A stretch of DNA of 48,499 nucleotides from Gammaproteobacteria bacterium (GTDB lineage: Bacteria > Pseudomonadota > Gammaproteobacteria > Pseudomonadales > Ketobacteraceae). The stretch is taken from positions 1 to 48,499 of the forward strand of contig JABLXQ010000044.1 in assembly GCA_013178375.1 (NCBI GenBank). The letters run 5' to 3'. The position numbers were made by a program, and so were the translations under genes. Shown piece after piece: positions 8,596-18,247 of this stretch (positions within the stretch are counted from its first letter, which is position 1; every line of letters begins with the position of its first letter). The notes below the pieces were generated by a model. It was not told where the DNA came from and did no database searches. It saw only the letters and a list, made by a program, of their open reading frames with translations.

Positions 8596-9999
8596 ATGCA
8601 GGCATTCCGCCTATTGTGCGCATTATTGCTGCTGGCATTCTGCGCGCCGCTGTATGCGTTTCTCGAGCCGCTGCTGGACGATGGTGATTGGAGCGCGGAA
8701 ACCGGATTCGAATACCGCTATTTCGATGATCCCGGTGAATTCGGCCAGGAACAGCACGCACTTTCGCTACGGTTTCAGGGTGAGTATGTCAGCCAGTGGA
8801 ATGACGAATCCGACAGCATGACGTTCGTCCCGTTCGTGCGCCTTGACGAACAGGACGAGAATCGCAGTCATGCTGACATCCGGGAGCTGCTCTGGGTGCA
8901 TGTGGGCGACAACTGGGAACTGCGCTCCGGCGTAACCCGCGTATTCTGGGGTCGTACCGAATTCAACAACGTGGTGGATGTGGTCAACCAGACCGATCTG
9001 GTGGATGGCGACGAGGAAAAACTCGGCCAGCCCATGGTGAACCTGTCCGTGGTAGGGGACGACTGGGGAATCTTCGATTTTTACTGGCTGATCGGATTTC
9101 GCGAACGTACCTTCCCCGGACCGGACGGCCGTCTGCGCTTGCCGCTGGTGGTGGACACCGACAATGCCGAGTACAGCACCGACACGGGTCCTGAAGACAT
9201 GGACTTCGCCTTCCGCTGGCAAACCACCGTCACCGACGAACTGGAAATGGCCCTGTCGATTTTCTCCGGCGTGGATCGCGAGCCTGCCTACACGTTCAAT
9301 TTCGATTTCAGCGATCCCATGCTGATTCCCTACTACAGCCACATCGACCAGCTGGGTGTGGAGCTGGAATACCTGCATGAAGGCTGGGCGTTCAAGCTCG
9401 AAGGCATTACCGTGCAGAGCGAGATTGAGGATTACCAGTCCAGCGTCACCGGCGTGGAATACACCTTCAGCGGCCTGTTCGGTTCCGATATCGACATGAC
9501 GTGGATCACCGAATACCTGTGGGATTCCCGCGACGAGTCCGCTCCCGGTTTCCTGGAGCGTGATCTGGGCATGGGCGCGCGGTTTGCCTTCAACGATGAG
9601 ACCGATACCACGTTCCTCGCCGGCATGCTGTGGGATCCGGAAACCGATGAAAAGGTGGCTTCGTTTGAGGGTGAGCGGCGTATTTTCAGCGATTTCAAGA
9701 TCAAGGTGCTGGCCCGCGTGATGATGGAGCGGGGCGAGCCGGAGCTGGATGACTCCACCCTGGAAATTCTGGCGGATCTGGCGGATTCGCCGCTGCTGGA
9801 CAACGGACTGGTCGATCGCCAGTTCGTTATCGACTGGCTGATCGATCTCATTCAGGAGGAGGGGATCGATATTATTTTCGAAAATGAAGGTTTCGTCCCC
9901 GCGTTGCAGCAACTGCAGCGTCTGTCCAGTGCCGACACCAAGCTCAGTCTGGTGGAAAGCGATGACTACGTGCAGATTGAGCTGATCTATTTCTACTGA
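8596..9999 (+). CDS. Probable outer-membrane beta-barrel protein of unknown function
   Basis: The 467-residue product starts with a signal peptide (MQAFRLLCALLLLAFCAPLYA). The body alternates short beta-strand-like segments ending in aromatic residues (GFEYRYFDD, ALSLRFQGEYV, WELRSGVTRVFWGRTEF, FAFRWQTTV, AFKLEGITV) and finishes with IELIYFY, an aromatic C-terminus typical of outer-membrane barrels. It is strongly acidic. An upstream in-frame ATG at 8575 exists, but ATG at 8596 has AGGA 7 bases before it and gives a clean signal peptide. The neighbouring LolA-like gene suggests a shared envelope-transport role. No conserved catalytic motif is seen and I do not recognise a named family with certainty. 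Confidence 0.7.
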   Translation: MQAFRLLCALLLLAFCAPLYAFLEPLLDDGDWSAETGFEYRYFDDPGEFGQEQHALSLRFQGEYVSQWNDESDSMTFVPFVRLDEQDENRSHADIRELLWVHVGDNWELRSGVTRVFWGRTEFNNVVDVVNQTDLVDGDEEKLGQPMVNLSVVGDDWGIFDFYWLIGFRERTFPGPDGRLRLPLVVDTDNAEYSTDTGPEDMDFAFRWQTTVTDELEMALSIFSGVDREPAYTFNFDFSDPMLIPYYSHIDQLGVELEYLHEGWAFKLEGITVQSEIEDYQSSVTGVEYTFSGLFGSDIDMTWITEYLWDSRDESAPGFLERDLGMGARFAFNDETDTTFLAGMLWDPETDEKVASFEGERRIFSDFKIKVLARVMMERGEPELDDSTLEILADLADSPLLDNGLVDRQFVIDWLIDLIQEEGIDIIFENEGFVPALQQLQRLSSADTKLSLVESDDYVQIELIYFY

Positions 10000-10074
10000 C
10001 GCAGGTACCCGCAAGCCGCTGTATTCGTGGCTATACTGGACAAGCAACCCGCCAAAAACGGTCAGGACGAGCTG

Positions 10075-12345
10075 ATGACCCGCGAAGAAAAATTGATGAA
10101 GGACCGCAAGATCCTGCGCAAGATTGATTTTAATCTGGCGTTGCAGAGCCAGTTCCTGGTGGCGGCCAATATCCTGATATTTCTTTTTATAACGCTGGCG
10201 GGAGGCTTTTATTCCCACCACGACAGGCTGGTACTGGTGATCGGTGGCCTTTTGCTGCTGTCGTCTGCCGCTGGCTTTTACTACTGTATCCGCTTTGATG
10301 CGCTCTATGGCGCCGGCCCTGCGCGCTGGCGTTCGGTGTTCACCTTTCTGCAACTGTCGTCTGCCCTGTTGATGGGGACATTTGCCGCCAGCGTGATTCT
10401 GCTGGAGGAACTCAGCGTCAACGGGTTTCTGGTGTCCCTGTACCTGGTCGGCTATTGCGCCATGAACAACATGGAGTGGTCTCCCTATCACAGACGCAAT
10501 CTTGGCCGTCTCAGCCTTTGCCTGTTTCCGGCCATCGCCGCGTTTACCGTCATCATCGATCTGAACGGTATTACCGTCGCGGCCGGACTGTTCCTCATCT
10601 GGTTTATGCTGGCGCGGCAATCACGCCTGATGAATGGCCGGCACTGGGACAGCGTGCGCACCCATCATGAGCTGCATACCAAGGCGCGGGATCTGGCGCA
10701 TGCGGTGAACGAAGCCAACAACGCCAGCCAGATCAAGACCGAATTCCTGGCCAGCATCACACACGAAATCCGCACGCCCATGAACAACGTGCTGGGCATG
10801 CTGGCATTGCTGGACGACACCGATCTCAGTCACCAGCAACAGGAGCTGCAGAAAGTGGCAGTGCACTCCGGCGAGGCGCTGCTGGGCCTGATGGATGACA
10901 TTCTCGATTTCTCCCGCATTTCCTCCGGGCAGGTGCAGCTGGAGGAAGTGGTGTTCAATCTGAAGCGCTGCATCGACCAGACGCTGGAACTGATGGGCCC
11001 CCGGGCCCACGATAAAGGGCTCGAATTGAGCTGTGTGTACGATGGCAATCTGCCGGTGCGCGTCAAGGGCGATCCGGAACGTCTTGCCCAGCTGATCAAC
11101 AATCTCGTCACCAATGCGATCAAGTACAGCGCCGGCACCGACATCCTGCTGTCGGTACAGATGCAGCGCCTGTCGGAAGCCGAGGGCGAACTGAAAGTCA
11201 CCGTGACGGACAACGGCAAGGGAATCGATCCGGTCCTGCAGGACCGTCTGTTCGAAGCGTTCTCGAAAAATTCCGCCCAGAACAATTATGCCGAGGCCGG
11301 TACCGGATTGGGACTTGCCATCAGCAAGGGTCTCGCCGAGTGCATGCAGGGAGAAATCGGTTTCTCCAGCGCGCCGGAGCAGGGCGCTTCGTTCTGGTTC
11401 ACCGCGCGCCTGAAACTGTCCACCCAGCAGGCCCAGAAGCCCGCCGAACTCCGGGAACTGATGCAGTCGCACATCCTTCTGGTGGATATCGAAGGTGGTT
11501 TGCGGGCTGCGCTGATGGCGGAACTGGCAGGCTGGCAGATGGAAGTCCGTTTTGCTTCCAGCCAGTTCAATCCGGTGGAAACCCTGCTGGCGGCACAACG
11601 CGCCGGCACGCCTTACCATCTGGTGTTCATCAATCTGCCGATCAAGCAGAAGACGTCACTTGAGCTGTGTCAGGATATTCGCCAGCATGCTGAGCTGCGC
11701 AATTCCCACCTGATCGTGCTCGCCTCGCTGGCGCAACGGGCCGATGCGTCGCGCATGAAGGCGGACATTGCCCAGGATGTGGAATGGCTGAGCAAACCCA
11801 TCACCCGCGAGAAGCTGGTGCGGGCACTGACCCAGTCCTTCAATCTGCAGGAAGCCGAAGTCGAGGGGCTGGAAAAAGCCGAGTCCTCGCTCATGTCCGG
11901 CAGCGAAGGCCGTCGCGTCTTGCTGGTGGAGGACAACGCCGTCAACCAGATGGTGGCGCGAGGCATGCTCACCCGGCTGGGATACATGGTTACCTCGGTA
12001 GCCAACGGCAAGGAAGCGCTGGGTCTGCTGGAGGATAAAACCTTCGATCTGATCCTGATGGACTGCCTGATGCCGGTGCTCGACGGTTACGAAACCACTC
12101 GTATCTGGCGCGAAAAGGAGAAAGAGAAGGGAGGCCACCTACCCATTGTGGCCATGACGGCCAGCGTGGTGGAAGGCGAACAGCAGCGCTGCCTGTCCAC
12201 CGGCATGGACGATTACCTGTCCAAGCCCGTCAATATTGATGAACTCAACGCCAAGCTGCGGCAGTGGCTGGGTGCGGACAAGGCGGCTGCGCCCGAGCTG
12301 GACGAAGGCATTACACCGCGCGATCCCCAGCGCAGGACGGCCTGA
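10075..12345 (+). CDS. Membrane hybrid sensor histidine kinase with two receiver domains
   Basis: Two-component sensor of about 756 residues. Residues about 20-190 hold five or six hydrophobic transmembrane segments without a large periplasmic loop. Then come HisKA ([12 protein letters not shown], phospho-acceptor His230), an HATPase domain ([27 protein letters not shown]), a first receiver-like domain and a C-terminal receiver ([10 protein letters not shown], phospho-acceptor Asp663 in LILMDCLMP, Lys in YLSKP). The first receiver lacks the central aspartate, reading FINLPIKQK, so it is probably a pseudoreceiver. A GTG at 10027 is in frame, but ATG at 10075 has AGGA at 10064-10067 and is preferred. 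No Hpt domain is present, so a separate phosphotransfer protein is expected. The signal is unknown. Confidence 0.88.
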   Translation: MTREEKLMKDRKILRKIDFNLALQSQFLVAANILIFLFITLAGGFYSHHDRLVLVIGGLLLLSSAAGFYYCIRFDALYGAGPARWRSVFTFLQLSSALLMGTFAASVILLEELSVNGFLVSLYLVGYCAMNNMEWSPYHRRNLGRLSLCLFPAIAAFTVIIDLNGITVAAGLFLIWFMLARQSRLMNGRHWDSVRTHHELHTKARDLAHAVNEANNASQIKTEFLASITHEIRTPMNNVLGMLALLDDTDLSHQQQELQKVAVHSGEALLGLMDDILDFSRISSGQVQLEEVVFNLKRCIDQTLELMGPRAHDKGLELSCVYDGNLPVRVKGDPERLAQLINNLVTNAIKYSAGTDILLSVQMQRLSEAEGELKVTVTDNGKGIDPVLQDRLFEAFSKNSAQNNYAEAGTGLGLAISKGLAECMQGEIGFSSAPEQGASFWFTARLKLSTQQAQKPAELRELMQSHILLVDIEGGLRAALMAELAGWQMEVRFASSQFNPVETLLAAQRAGTPYHLVFINLPIKQKTSLELCQDIRQHAELRNSHLIVLASLAQRADASRMKADIAQDVEWLSKPITREKLVRALTQSFNLQEAEVEGLEKAESSLMSGSEGRRVLLVEDNAVNQMVARGMLTRLGYMVTSVANGKEALGLLEDKTFDLILMDCLMPVLDGYETTRIWREKEKEKGGHLPIVAMTASVVEGEQQRCLSTGMDDYLSKPVNIDELNAKLRQWLGADKAAAPELDEGITPRDPQRRTA

Positions 12346-12453
12346 ACATTCATTGCTGACCCCGTTTCTTTCCCGCTGATTGTCGCTAGAATACCGCGGC
12401 CATTCTGATAATCTTGCCGGATACCGGCCAAACCAACGCGGGGAACGACGCAC

Positions 12454-13131
12454 ATGAAAGTGCTTCTGCTGGGCGCCACCGGCCTGATCGGCCATCATGT
12501 ACTGGAAGGATTGCTGGCGGCACCGCAAGTAACCGAGCTGATTGCGCCTACCCGTCGCACCCTGCCCAATACCGCAGCCAAACTGCGCAACGTGCTGATC
12601 GATTTCGACCGCCTCGACGAATATCCCGAACTGTTCGATGTCACCACCATCGTCTGCTGCCTGGGTACCACCATGAAACAGGCAGGATCGAAAGAGAATT
12701 TCCGCAAGGTGGATTACCAGTACTGCCGCGATGCCGCCGAATTGGGGCGTGCCCAGCGGGCGCGGGCGTTTCTGCTGGTATCGGCCATTGGAGCGTCGGC
12801 CACTTCACCGGTCTATTATTCCCGCGTGAAAGGCGAGCTGGAGCAGCACCTGATTGACCTGGAGTACAACCACCTTTCGCTGTATCGGCCCTCCATGCTG
12901 CTGGGCGAGCGCAGCGAATTCCGGCTGGGGGAAAAACTCTACAGCAAGCTGACACCGCTGGTGGACCCGTTCATGCGCGGGCCTTTGCGGCATTATCACG
13001 CCATTCCCGCCAGAACGGTGGCGCAGGCGATGGTGAATGAATGTCTGGCGCTGGGCGAAGTGATACCGCTGGGCCCCAAGGTGAATGTTTACCCCTACGA
13101 CAAAATTGTTAAACTGGCCCAGTCCCGCTGA
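12454..13131 (+). CDS. NAD(P)-binding oxidoreductase, atypical short-chain dehydrogenase (HTATIP2/CC3-like)
   Basis: A 225-residue single Rossmann-fold protein. The nucleotide loop GATGLIGHHVLEGLL is at residues 7-21; CCLGTTMKQAGSKENFRKVDY and LLVSAIGASATSPVYYSRVKGELE follow, with the YxxxK-like YYSRVKG. The pattern resembles the HTATIP2/FMP52-type atypical SDR group often annotated as NAD(P)H-binding protein. Substrate is unknown. It precedes rraA by 36 bp and may be cotranscribed with it. The start ATG has a GGGGAACGACGCAC leader giving a GGGGA ribosome site. Confidence 0.85.
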   Translation: MKVLLLGATGLIGHHVLEGLLAAPQVTELIAPTRRTLPNTAAKLRNVLIDFDRLDEYPELFDVTTIVCCLGTTMKQAGSKENFRKVDYQYCRDAAELGRAQRARAFLLVSAIGASATSPVYYSRVKGELEQHLIDLEYNHLSLYRPSMLLGERSEFRLGEKLYSKLTPLVDPFMRGPLRHYHAIPARTVAQAMVNECLALGEVIPLGPKVNVYPYDKIVKLAQSR

Positions 13132-13167
13132 GGACCACAGTTGTTGTATCTACCGGAGGAGCCTGCC

Positions 13168-13656
13168 TTGAACATCATCACCTGCGACCTGTCCGACGCC
13201 TACCCCGACATCACCCGCGTGGTGGAGCCCATCTTCACCAACTACGGCGGCAGAAGTGCATTCGGTGGCGAGATTCTCACCATCAAATGTCACGAGGACA
13301 ACTCGCTGGTGAAGGAGCACGTCGGCAATCCGGGTAACGGCCGCGTGATGGTGGTGGATGGCGGAGGCTCGCTGCGTTGTGCGCTGCTGGGCGACATGCT
13401 GGCGGCGGCGGCAGTGAAGAATGGCTGGGCTGGCATCATCATTTACGGCTGCATCCGTGATGTTGACGAGATCCGCAAGATGGATCTGGGTGTGCAGGCC
13501 CTGCGCACGATTCCCATCAAGAGCAATCGCCAGGGCCGGGGTGACCTGAATATTCCAGTGACTTTTGGCGGCGTGACGTTCCACCCGGGTGAATTCGTCT
13601 ATGCCGACAACAACGGCATTATCGTGGCGAACCAGGCGCTGAAGATGCTAGGCTGA
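13168..13656 (+). CDS. rraA: RraA-family protein: RNase E inhibitor or HMG/oxaloacetate aldolase-type
   Basis: The product aligns by eye with E. coli RraA throughout: [91 protein letters not shown]. RraA trimers bind RNase E and damp its activity; the same fold also has class II 4-hydroxy-4-methyl-2-oxoglutarate/oxaloacetate aldolase activity, and G-x20-R-D (GD...R-D) residues for that are present. The start is read as TTG at 13168, since GGAGGA at 13155-13160 is ideally placed and this gives 162 residues, matching the usual length; an upstream TTG at 13141 has no ribosome site. A bidirectional terminator follows. Confidence 0.92.
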   Translation: MNIITCDLSDAYPDITRVVEPIFTNYGGRSAFGGEILTIKCHEDNSLVKEHVGNPGNGRVMVVDGGGSLRCALLGDMLAAAAVKNGWAGIIIYGCIRDVDEIRKMDLGVQALRTIPIKSNRQGRGDLNIPVTFGGVTFHPGEFVYADNNGIIVANQALKMLG

Positions 13657-13700
13657 GACGTGCCGGTGTTACGCGTGAGACTCTGAAAACGCATCCATAA

Positions 13701-13726
13701 AAAAACCCCGCAATGCGGGGTTTTTT
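13701..13726. terminator. Bidirectional rho-independent terminator between rraA and mdh
   Basis: AAAAACCCCGC-AAT-GCGGGGTTTTT with A- and T-runs on both sides, midway between the convergent rraA and mdh stops. It should terminate both transcripts. Confidence 0.93.
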
Positions 13727-13760
13727 GTTTTCAGCGTCGCACTGCACAAGGCAGAACGAT

Positions 13761-14741
13761 TTACGGCAGCAGGTGCGCAACCGCGTCGCGCTCTTCCTGC
13801 AGTTCCTTTTCAGTCACTTTCATTTTCTCACGGCTGAATTCGCTGATTTCCAGGCCTTGCACGATTTCCCAGTCGCCGTTTTTGCAGACGCAGGGGAAGG
13901 AGTAGATCAGGCCCTTGTCGATGCCGTAGGAACCGTCGCTGTACACGCCCATGCTGACCCAGTCGTTGGCCGGAGTGCCCAGGGCCCAGTCACGCATATG
14001 GTTCAGGGCGGCGTTGGCAGCAGAAGCAGCCGAGGAAGCGCCACGGGCCTTGATGATGGCCGCGCCACGCTGTTGCACTACGGGGATGTAGGTTTCGCGG
14101 TACCAGCTCTGGTCCACTTTGGGTTCGGCTTTCTCGCCCTTGATCAGCGCCTTGGAAATATCAGGGTACTGAGTGGAAGAGTGGTTGCCCCAGATGGTGA
14201 CCTTGGTGATGTCGTTGATGCTGGTACCGGTTTTGGTGGCCAGCTGGCTCAGAGCGCGGTTGTGGTCCAGACGCGTCATGGCGGTGAACTGGCGCGGGTT
14301 GATGCCGGGTGCGTTGCGCTGGGCGATCAGCGAGTTGGTGTTGGCGGGGTTGCCGACGACCAGCACCTTGATGCTGCGCTTGGCAACGGCGTCGATCGCC
14401 TTGCCCTGTACCGAGAAGATGGCAGCGTTGGCTTCCAGCAGATCCTTGCGCTCCATGCCGGGGCCACGGGGACGGGCACCTACCAGCAGGGCGTAGTCGG
14501 CATCCTTGAATGCGACTTTCGGATCATCGGTGACCACCATGCCCGCCAGCAGCGGGAACGCGCAATCGTCCAGTTCCATGGCTACACCTTGCAGGGCGCC
14601 CAGGGCCGGGGTGATTTCCAGCATTTGCAGAATGACGGGTTGATCGGCGCCGAGCATCTGGCCGGCGGCAATCCGGAAGAGAAGGGAATAGCTGATCTGG
14701 CCTGCTGCACCGGTAACGACTACACGTACAGGTTGTTTCAT
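13761..14741 (-). CDS. mdh: Malate dehydrogenase (NAD, cytosolic-type)
   Basis: TCA-cycle enzyme interconverting malate and oxaloacetate. The 326 residues show the NAD loop [19 protein letters not shown], the [25 protein letters not shown] segment, the substrate-arginine loop [25 protein letters not shown] and the catalytic [11 protein letters not shown] histidine. This is the lactate-like, cytosolic MDH subtype found in Burkholderia, Alcanivorax and others, not the E. coli type. AGGAGATC lies just before the start; a TAGAAT box is seen on this strand at 14781-14786 without a convincing -35. Together with glcB downstream in the window it serves malate turnover, though the two genes are not linked in an operon. 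Confidence 0.96.
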   Translation of the reverse strand: MKQPVRVVVTGAAGQISYSLLFRIAAGQMLGADQPVILQMLEITPALGALQGVAMELDDCAFPLLAGMVVTDDPKVAFKDADYALLVGARPRGPGMERKDLLEANAAIFSVQGKAIDAVAKRSIKVLVVGNPANTNSLIAQRNAPGINPRQFTAMTRLDHNRALSQLATKTGTSINDITKVTIWGNHSSTQYPDISKALIKGEKAEPKVDQSWYRETYIPVVQQRGAAIIKARGASSAASAANAALNHMRDWALGTPANDWVSMGVYSDGSYGIDKGLIYSFPCVCKNGDWEIVQGLEISEFSREKMKVTEKELQEERDAVAHLLP

Positions 14742-14953
14742 GAGTGGGATCTCCTGTTAGCCTGGTTTTAGGACCGCACAATTCTATGCATCTGCAATGG
14801 CAAATACCATCAGATTTGCAGGCAGTTTGGAGGTCAGTGAAGGCCGTTGGAATACCGGAAGCTGTCCGGTGCGGGGAGAAGACAGGTGGAACGTTGTCGC
14901 CTGCCGGTCTTTATCGGCGGCTCAGGGTGCCCGTGATTCTGGCGTGCCCTGAT

Positions 14954-15262
14954 TCAGACGTCTTCGTTGATATAAACACCATCGCGGCGAATGGTGGCGG
15001 CGTTACGATCACCGGCATTCTGCAACAGGGCGCGGATCTCTGGGCGCAGATTCTGGTGCGCATTGCGACGGGGCTGGCGCCGCCGGTCTTCCTGGACGGG
15101 CACTTCCTGCTTGCGGCGTTCGCGCACCTGGCGGCGTTCGGAGTAGTTGGGTTTGATTTCCGCGCCGACCGGATGGATGCGTTCGGATTCATGCACGCGG
15201 ATGGAACGGTTTGACTTTAGCCGTTCGATCGATCGTCGATGTATGCGGGGCATTAATAGCAT
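14954..15262 (-). CDS. Small arginine-rich protein of unknown function
   Basis: Predicted 102-residue, strongly basic soluble protein, about one residue in five arginine. The middle repeats an ERR/DRR pattern (SERRQVRERRKQ, EDRRRQPRRN) and the C-terminus reads GDRNAATIRRDGVYINEDV, which looks like a conserved tail rather than random translation. ATG at 15262 has GGAG with a 6-base spacer; a GTG at 15307 would extend it but lacks support. It lies between the 7TM-DISM gene (divergent) and mdh (same strand). No transmembrane or signal segment is seen. I do not recognise the family; a nucleic-acid-binding or regulatory partner role would be guesswork. Confidence 0.55.
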   Translation of the reverse strand: MLLMPRIHRRSIERLKSNRSIRVHESERIHPVGAEIKPNYSERRQVRERRKQEVPVQEDRRRQPRRNAHQNLRPEIRALLQNAGDRNAATIRRDGVYINEDV

Positions 15263-15319
15263 GGTCCGCTCCAGTGTGTTTGGAGGTCTCAACAGGGTTA
15301 TCGGCACTCCTGTGAAAAA

Positions 15320-15348
15320 CTTTACGAATCAAGGTATTGATCGTAAAG
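15320..15348. repeat. Near-perfect inverted repeat in the divergent intergenic region
   Basis: CTTTACGAATCAA-GGTA-TTGATCGTAAAG: arms of 13 and 12 bases that pair fully apart from one bulged base, between the small basic gene (leftward) and the 7TM-DISM gene (rightward). No T-run follows it on either side. It is placed like an operator for the divergent pair. Confidence 0.5.
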
Positions 15349-15412
15349 CGGCATTTCGTGCAGATTGCGTGTGCGTTTGTTCCCGATTGTTAACGATTCT
15401 CGCTAATGTTGT

Positions 15413-15441
15413 TAGACAATTTTGGATTCAGAGGCTATTTT
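15413..15441 (+). promoter_or_regulatory. Candidate sigma-70 promoter for the 7TM-DISM gene
   Basis: TAGACA (15413-15418), 17-bp spacer, TATTTT (15436-15441), about 75 bp before the start codon. The -35 differs from consensus at one base and the -10 at two. Confidence 0.4.
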
Positions 15442-15514
15442 TTAAGCCGGGTTAGGTATTTATATTCTTATGCTGGTCACCAGGGAGGGTGGCTCATTTT
15501 GACGGGTGGTCATA

Positions 15515-18187
15515 ATGGTCACAACAGGCTTTGCCGGTTTGCAGGCAAAGAAGGTCTGGTTTTGGGGGCTGTCGGTTTGGGTATTGAGTCTGGTTCTGGC
15601 AGCGAGCGGCTGGCCGGGGCAGGCGCTGGCGTCCGGTCCCCTGGTGTTGGCGGATTCACAACCCCGTATCCTGCTGAGCGGCCGCGTTGCCGGTGAGCTG
15701 GATATCTCGAATTATCTGGAAGTGCTGCCATCTGCGGATCCCGGTCTGGATCTGCAAGCGGTGTTGGCTGGTGATTTGCCGTTCCAGCCGATAGACAACA
15801 ACGGAATCGCCACTGCGCCCGGAGCAAATCTGTACTGGATTCGTGGCCGCATGAGCCGTTCGCTGGCTGACCTGAGCGGCCCTGACAACTGGCTGCTGAT
15901 TCTGGAGAACACCCGCGTGCGGCAGGCGCAACTCTATGTGCGGCTGAGTTCCGGACAACCCATTGTCGATCTGGCTGCTCCCTATCATCCCGTGGATCGG
16001 ATGCTGGGGGAACGTTATCCCCAGTTCGCGCTGACCCTGGCGCCGGATTCCACCCTGGATTTCTACTTGCGGCTGCAGACCGACGGCCTGTTCAGTATTC
16101 CCGTGAAAGTGTGGGCCAGCGATGCCTATCTGCTCAACAAGCGCAGCCAGCTGCCGATCTGGGGGCTGTTGTTTGGCGCCATATCCGCATTGACTCTCTA
16201 CAACCTGTTCATCTACCTGTCGCTGCGGGAGAGGGCATATCTGCAGCTGAGCCTGTTTCTGCTGTCCACGCTGTTGCTGACGCTGGCGCGGGAGGGATTC
16301 CTGGTGGCGGGGCTTTCCCGCATGCCTCTGATTGGCGACCGCTTCGGAGCCGTGGCGGAATTCGTGACGCTGGCACTGGCCATCCTGTTCACGCGCAGTT
16401 ACCTGAATACCGCGCGCTATTATCCGGCGATCGATGCCATTCTGCGCGCCGATCGCTGGTTGTGCCTGGGGTTGGCCTTTGCCGTGCTGGCAGGATTGCT
16501 GTCATCCACCCAGGCGTTCGCCGGATTGCTGGTGAGTGGCGCGTTGTTCTTTGTGCCCGCGGTGCTGGCATCCATGCACGCGGCGGATCGTGCCACCCGT
16601 TATTACATTGCCGGCTGGTCGGTGTTTTTCGTCGGCTACATGATTTACCTGGTAAGCCAGCTGGGGTTGTTGCCGGTGAATGATTTCACGCAGCGCGGCC
16701 GCGATCTGGCGCTGTGTTTTCTGGGCCTGTCGCTGTCGCTGGGCATGGCCGAGCAGATTCGCCGCGAGCGTTTCGAAAAGCAGCGCGCCCTGCAACGTCA
16801 GCAGGACACCATGCTGGAACTGAAATATTCCGAGGAACAGATCCAGAAAAAAGTGCTGCGCGATACGCTGCAGGAATTTCCCGGATTGCCGACGTTGCAG
16901 GAATGCCTGGAAACCGTGGTGGATCCTTCCGCGCAATCCGGTGAATCCGTCATCCTGGTGATGATGGACCTGCATAACGTAAACCGGGTGGAAGAGCAGC
17001 TCGGTCATGCCGCCCGCAATGAATTGCTGACGCGCGCCACCAAACGTCTGAGTGTGATTCTGCGCAGCGTAAGCGGTGTATTGCCGCTGACGGAAAGTGC
17101 TGCCGACTACGTGCCCATGGCGGTGCTGGAGGACGGCAGTTACGGTTTCATCCTGCGGGGCGTGTCCGACATCACCATCAACCACGCCATCGAGCAGGTA
17201 GAGCAGGCCATGTCGCGGCCGTTCTTCTATCAGGGGCTGGAGTTGCAGCCTGGCATCTCGTTTGGCCTGGCGCGGCTGGGTGAGCATGGCGAGGATGCGG
17301 ATGCGTTGTTGCTGCATGCCGAGCGTTCCCTGATGGTGGATCGCCGCAAGAATCTCGACAAGGTGTGCGAGCTGGACGGCGTGGATCAGTACAACGAACG
17401 CAATATTGCGCTCATCAATGAACTGCGCTCGGCGATTCACGAGGATCAGATCACCCTGTATTTCCAGCCCGTTTACGATCTGCGCCGCAATCTGGCCTGT
17501 GGCGTGGAGGTGTTCACCCGCTGGGAAAGCCTGAGCGGTGCCAGGATCAGTCCGGGCGAAATTTTTCATCTGGCGGAAATTGGCGGCTTTGTGTCGGAGT
17601 TGACCTTGCGTGTGATTGAAAAGGCGTTGCGTTATTTCATGGTGGCGGTGAACGTGCAGCAGTCGACGCTGAAGCTGTCGGTAAACCTGTCGCCACGCTG
17701 TCTGCGGGAAGAGCATTTTCTGGAAGAGGTGGATCTGCTGCTGACGCGTTATGGCCTGCCGCCGCAGCGGCTATCGCTGGAAATCAAGGAAGCGGCCATC
17801 ATCGAAGACCCCAGCATTACCCGCGAGGTGCTCAATCGCATCCGCAATCTGGGCATTGGCCTGACCATCGATGAACTGGGCGCGGCCTACAGCAATCCTT
17901 CCTATCTGAGCAGCCTGCCGGTGACGGAAGTGAAGCTGGACCAGAGTTTCGTGGCGCGGTTACACGAGGCAGATAGCCGAGTGATGGTGTTGATGCTGAT
18001 CGAGTTGTGTCGGGAACAGCACATCAAGCTGGTGGTGCACGGGGTGGAGGATGAATCCACGCTGCATCAGCTGGAACTGATGGGCTGCAGCTTTGCCCAG
18101 GGGCATTATCTGGCGGCGCCGGTGCAGGCGCGCGAGTTCAAATTGCCCCGCCACCAGTTGACGCCGCTGCAGTTCCAGCAGGTTTGA
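15515..18187 (+). CDS. 7TM-DISM sensor with degenerate GGDEF and EAL domains
   Basis: Membrane signalling protein of about 890 residues. A signal peptide or anchor (to about residue 38) is followed by a periplasmic DISMED2-type sensory domain (about 50-190), seven transmembrane helices (about 210-400), a coiled-coil segment, a GGDEF-like and an EAL-like domain. The GGDEF signature is lost (EDGSYGF at about 539-545). The EAL domain keeps EVF at 665, NLS, LEIKE and VKLDQSF, but has IDELG for the double-Asp motif and VHGVED in place of AEGVET, putting His842 at a catalytic glutamate. It is therefore probably a c-di-GMP sensor or scaffold rather than an enzyme. GTG at 15506 is an alternative start; AGGGAGGG at 15482 is somewhat far from either. 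It is divergent from the small basic gene. Confidence 0.82.
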   Translation: MVTTGFAGLQAKKVWFWGLSVWVLSLVLAASGWPGQALASGPLVLADSQPRILLSGRVAGELDISNYLEVLPSADPGLDLQAVLAGDLPFQPIDNNGIATAPGANLYWIRGRMSRSLADLSGPDNWLLILENTRVRQAQLYVRLSSGQPIVDLAAPYHPVDRMLGERYPQFALTLAPDSTLDFYLRLQTDGLFSIPVKVWASDAYLLNKRSQLPIWGLLFGAISALTLYNLFIYLSLRERAYLQLSLFLLSTLLLTLAREGFLVAGLSRMPLIGDRFGAVAEFVTLALAILFTRSYLNTARYYPAIDAILRADRWLCLGLAFAVLAGLLSSTQAFAGLLVSGALFFVPAVLASMHAADRATRYYIAGWSVFFVGYMIYLVSQLGLLPVNDFTQRGRDLALCFLGLSLSLGMAEQIRRERFEKQRALQRQQDTMLELKYSEEQIQKKVLRDTLQEFPGLPTLQECLETVVDPSAQSGESVILVMMDLHNVNRVEEQLGHAARNELLTRATKRLSVILRSVSGVLPLTESAADYVPMAVLEDGSYGFILRGVSDITINHAIEQVEQAMSRPFFYQGLELQPGISFGLARLGEHGEDADALLLHAERSLMVDRRKNLDKVCELDGVDQYNERNIALINELRSAIHEDQITLYFQPVYDLRRNLACGVEVFTRWESLSGARISPGEIFHLAEIGGFVSELTLRVIEKALRYFMVAVNVQQSTLKLSVNLSPRCLREEHFLEEVDLLLTRYGLPPQRLSLEIKEAAIIEDPSITREVLNRIRNLGIGLTIDELGAAYSNPSYLSSLPVTEVKLDQSFVARLHEADSRVMVLMLIELCREQHIKLVVHGVEDESTLHQLELMGCSFAQGHYLAAPVQAREFKLPRHQLTPLQFQQV

Positions 18188-18247
18188 CCACAGAGTTTGA
18201 AGGCGTAATATAGGGAACGTCTGCAGTCGTCCTTCACAGGTGTGCCC

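Noticed and set aside
8767-10620. Long open frame (617 codons) on the minus strand over the barrel and kinase genes
   Set aside because: It is antisense to two genes with clear protein features, and its translation is low-complexity (Gln/His-rich) with no domain; long antisense frames are common at this GC content.
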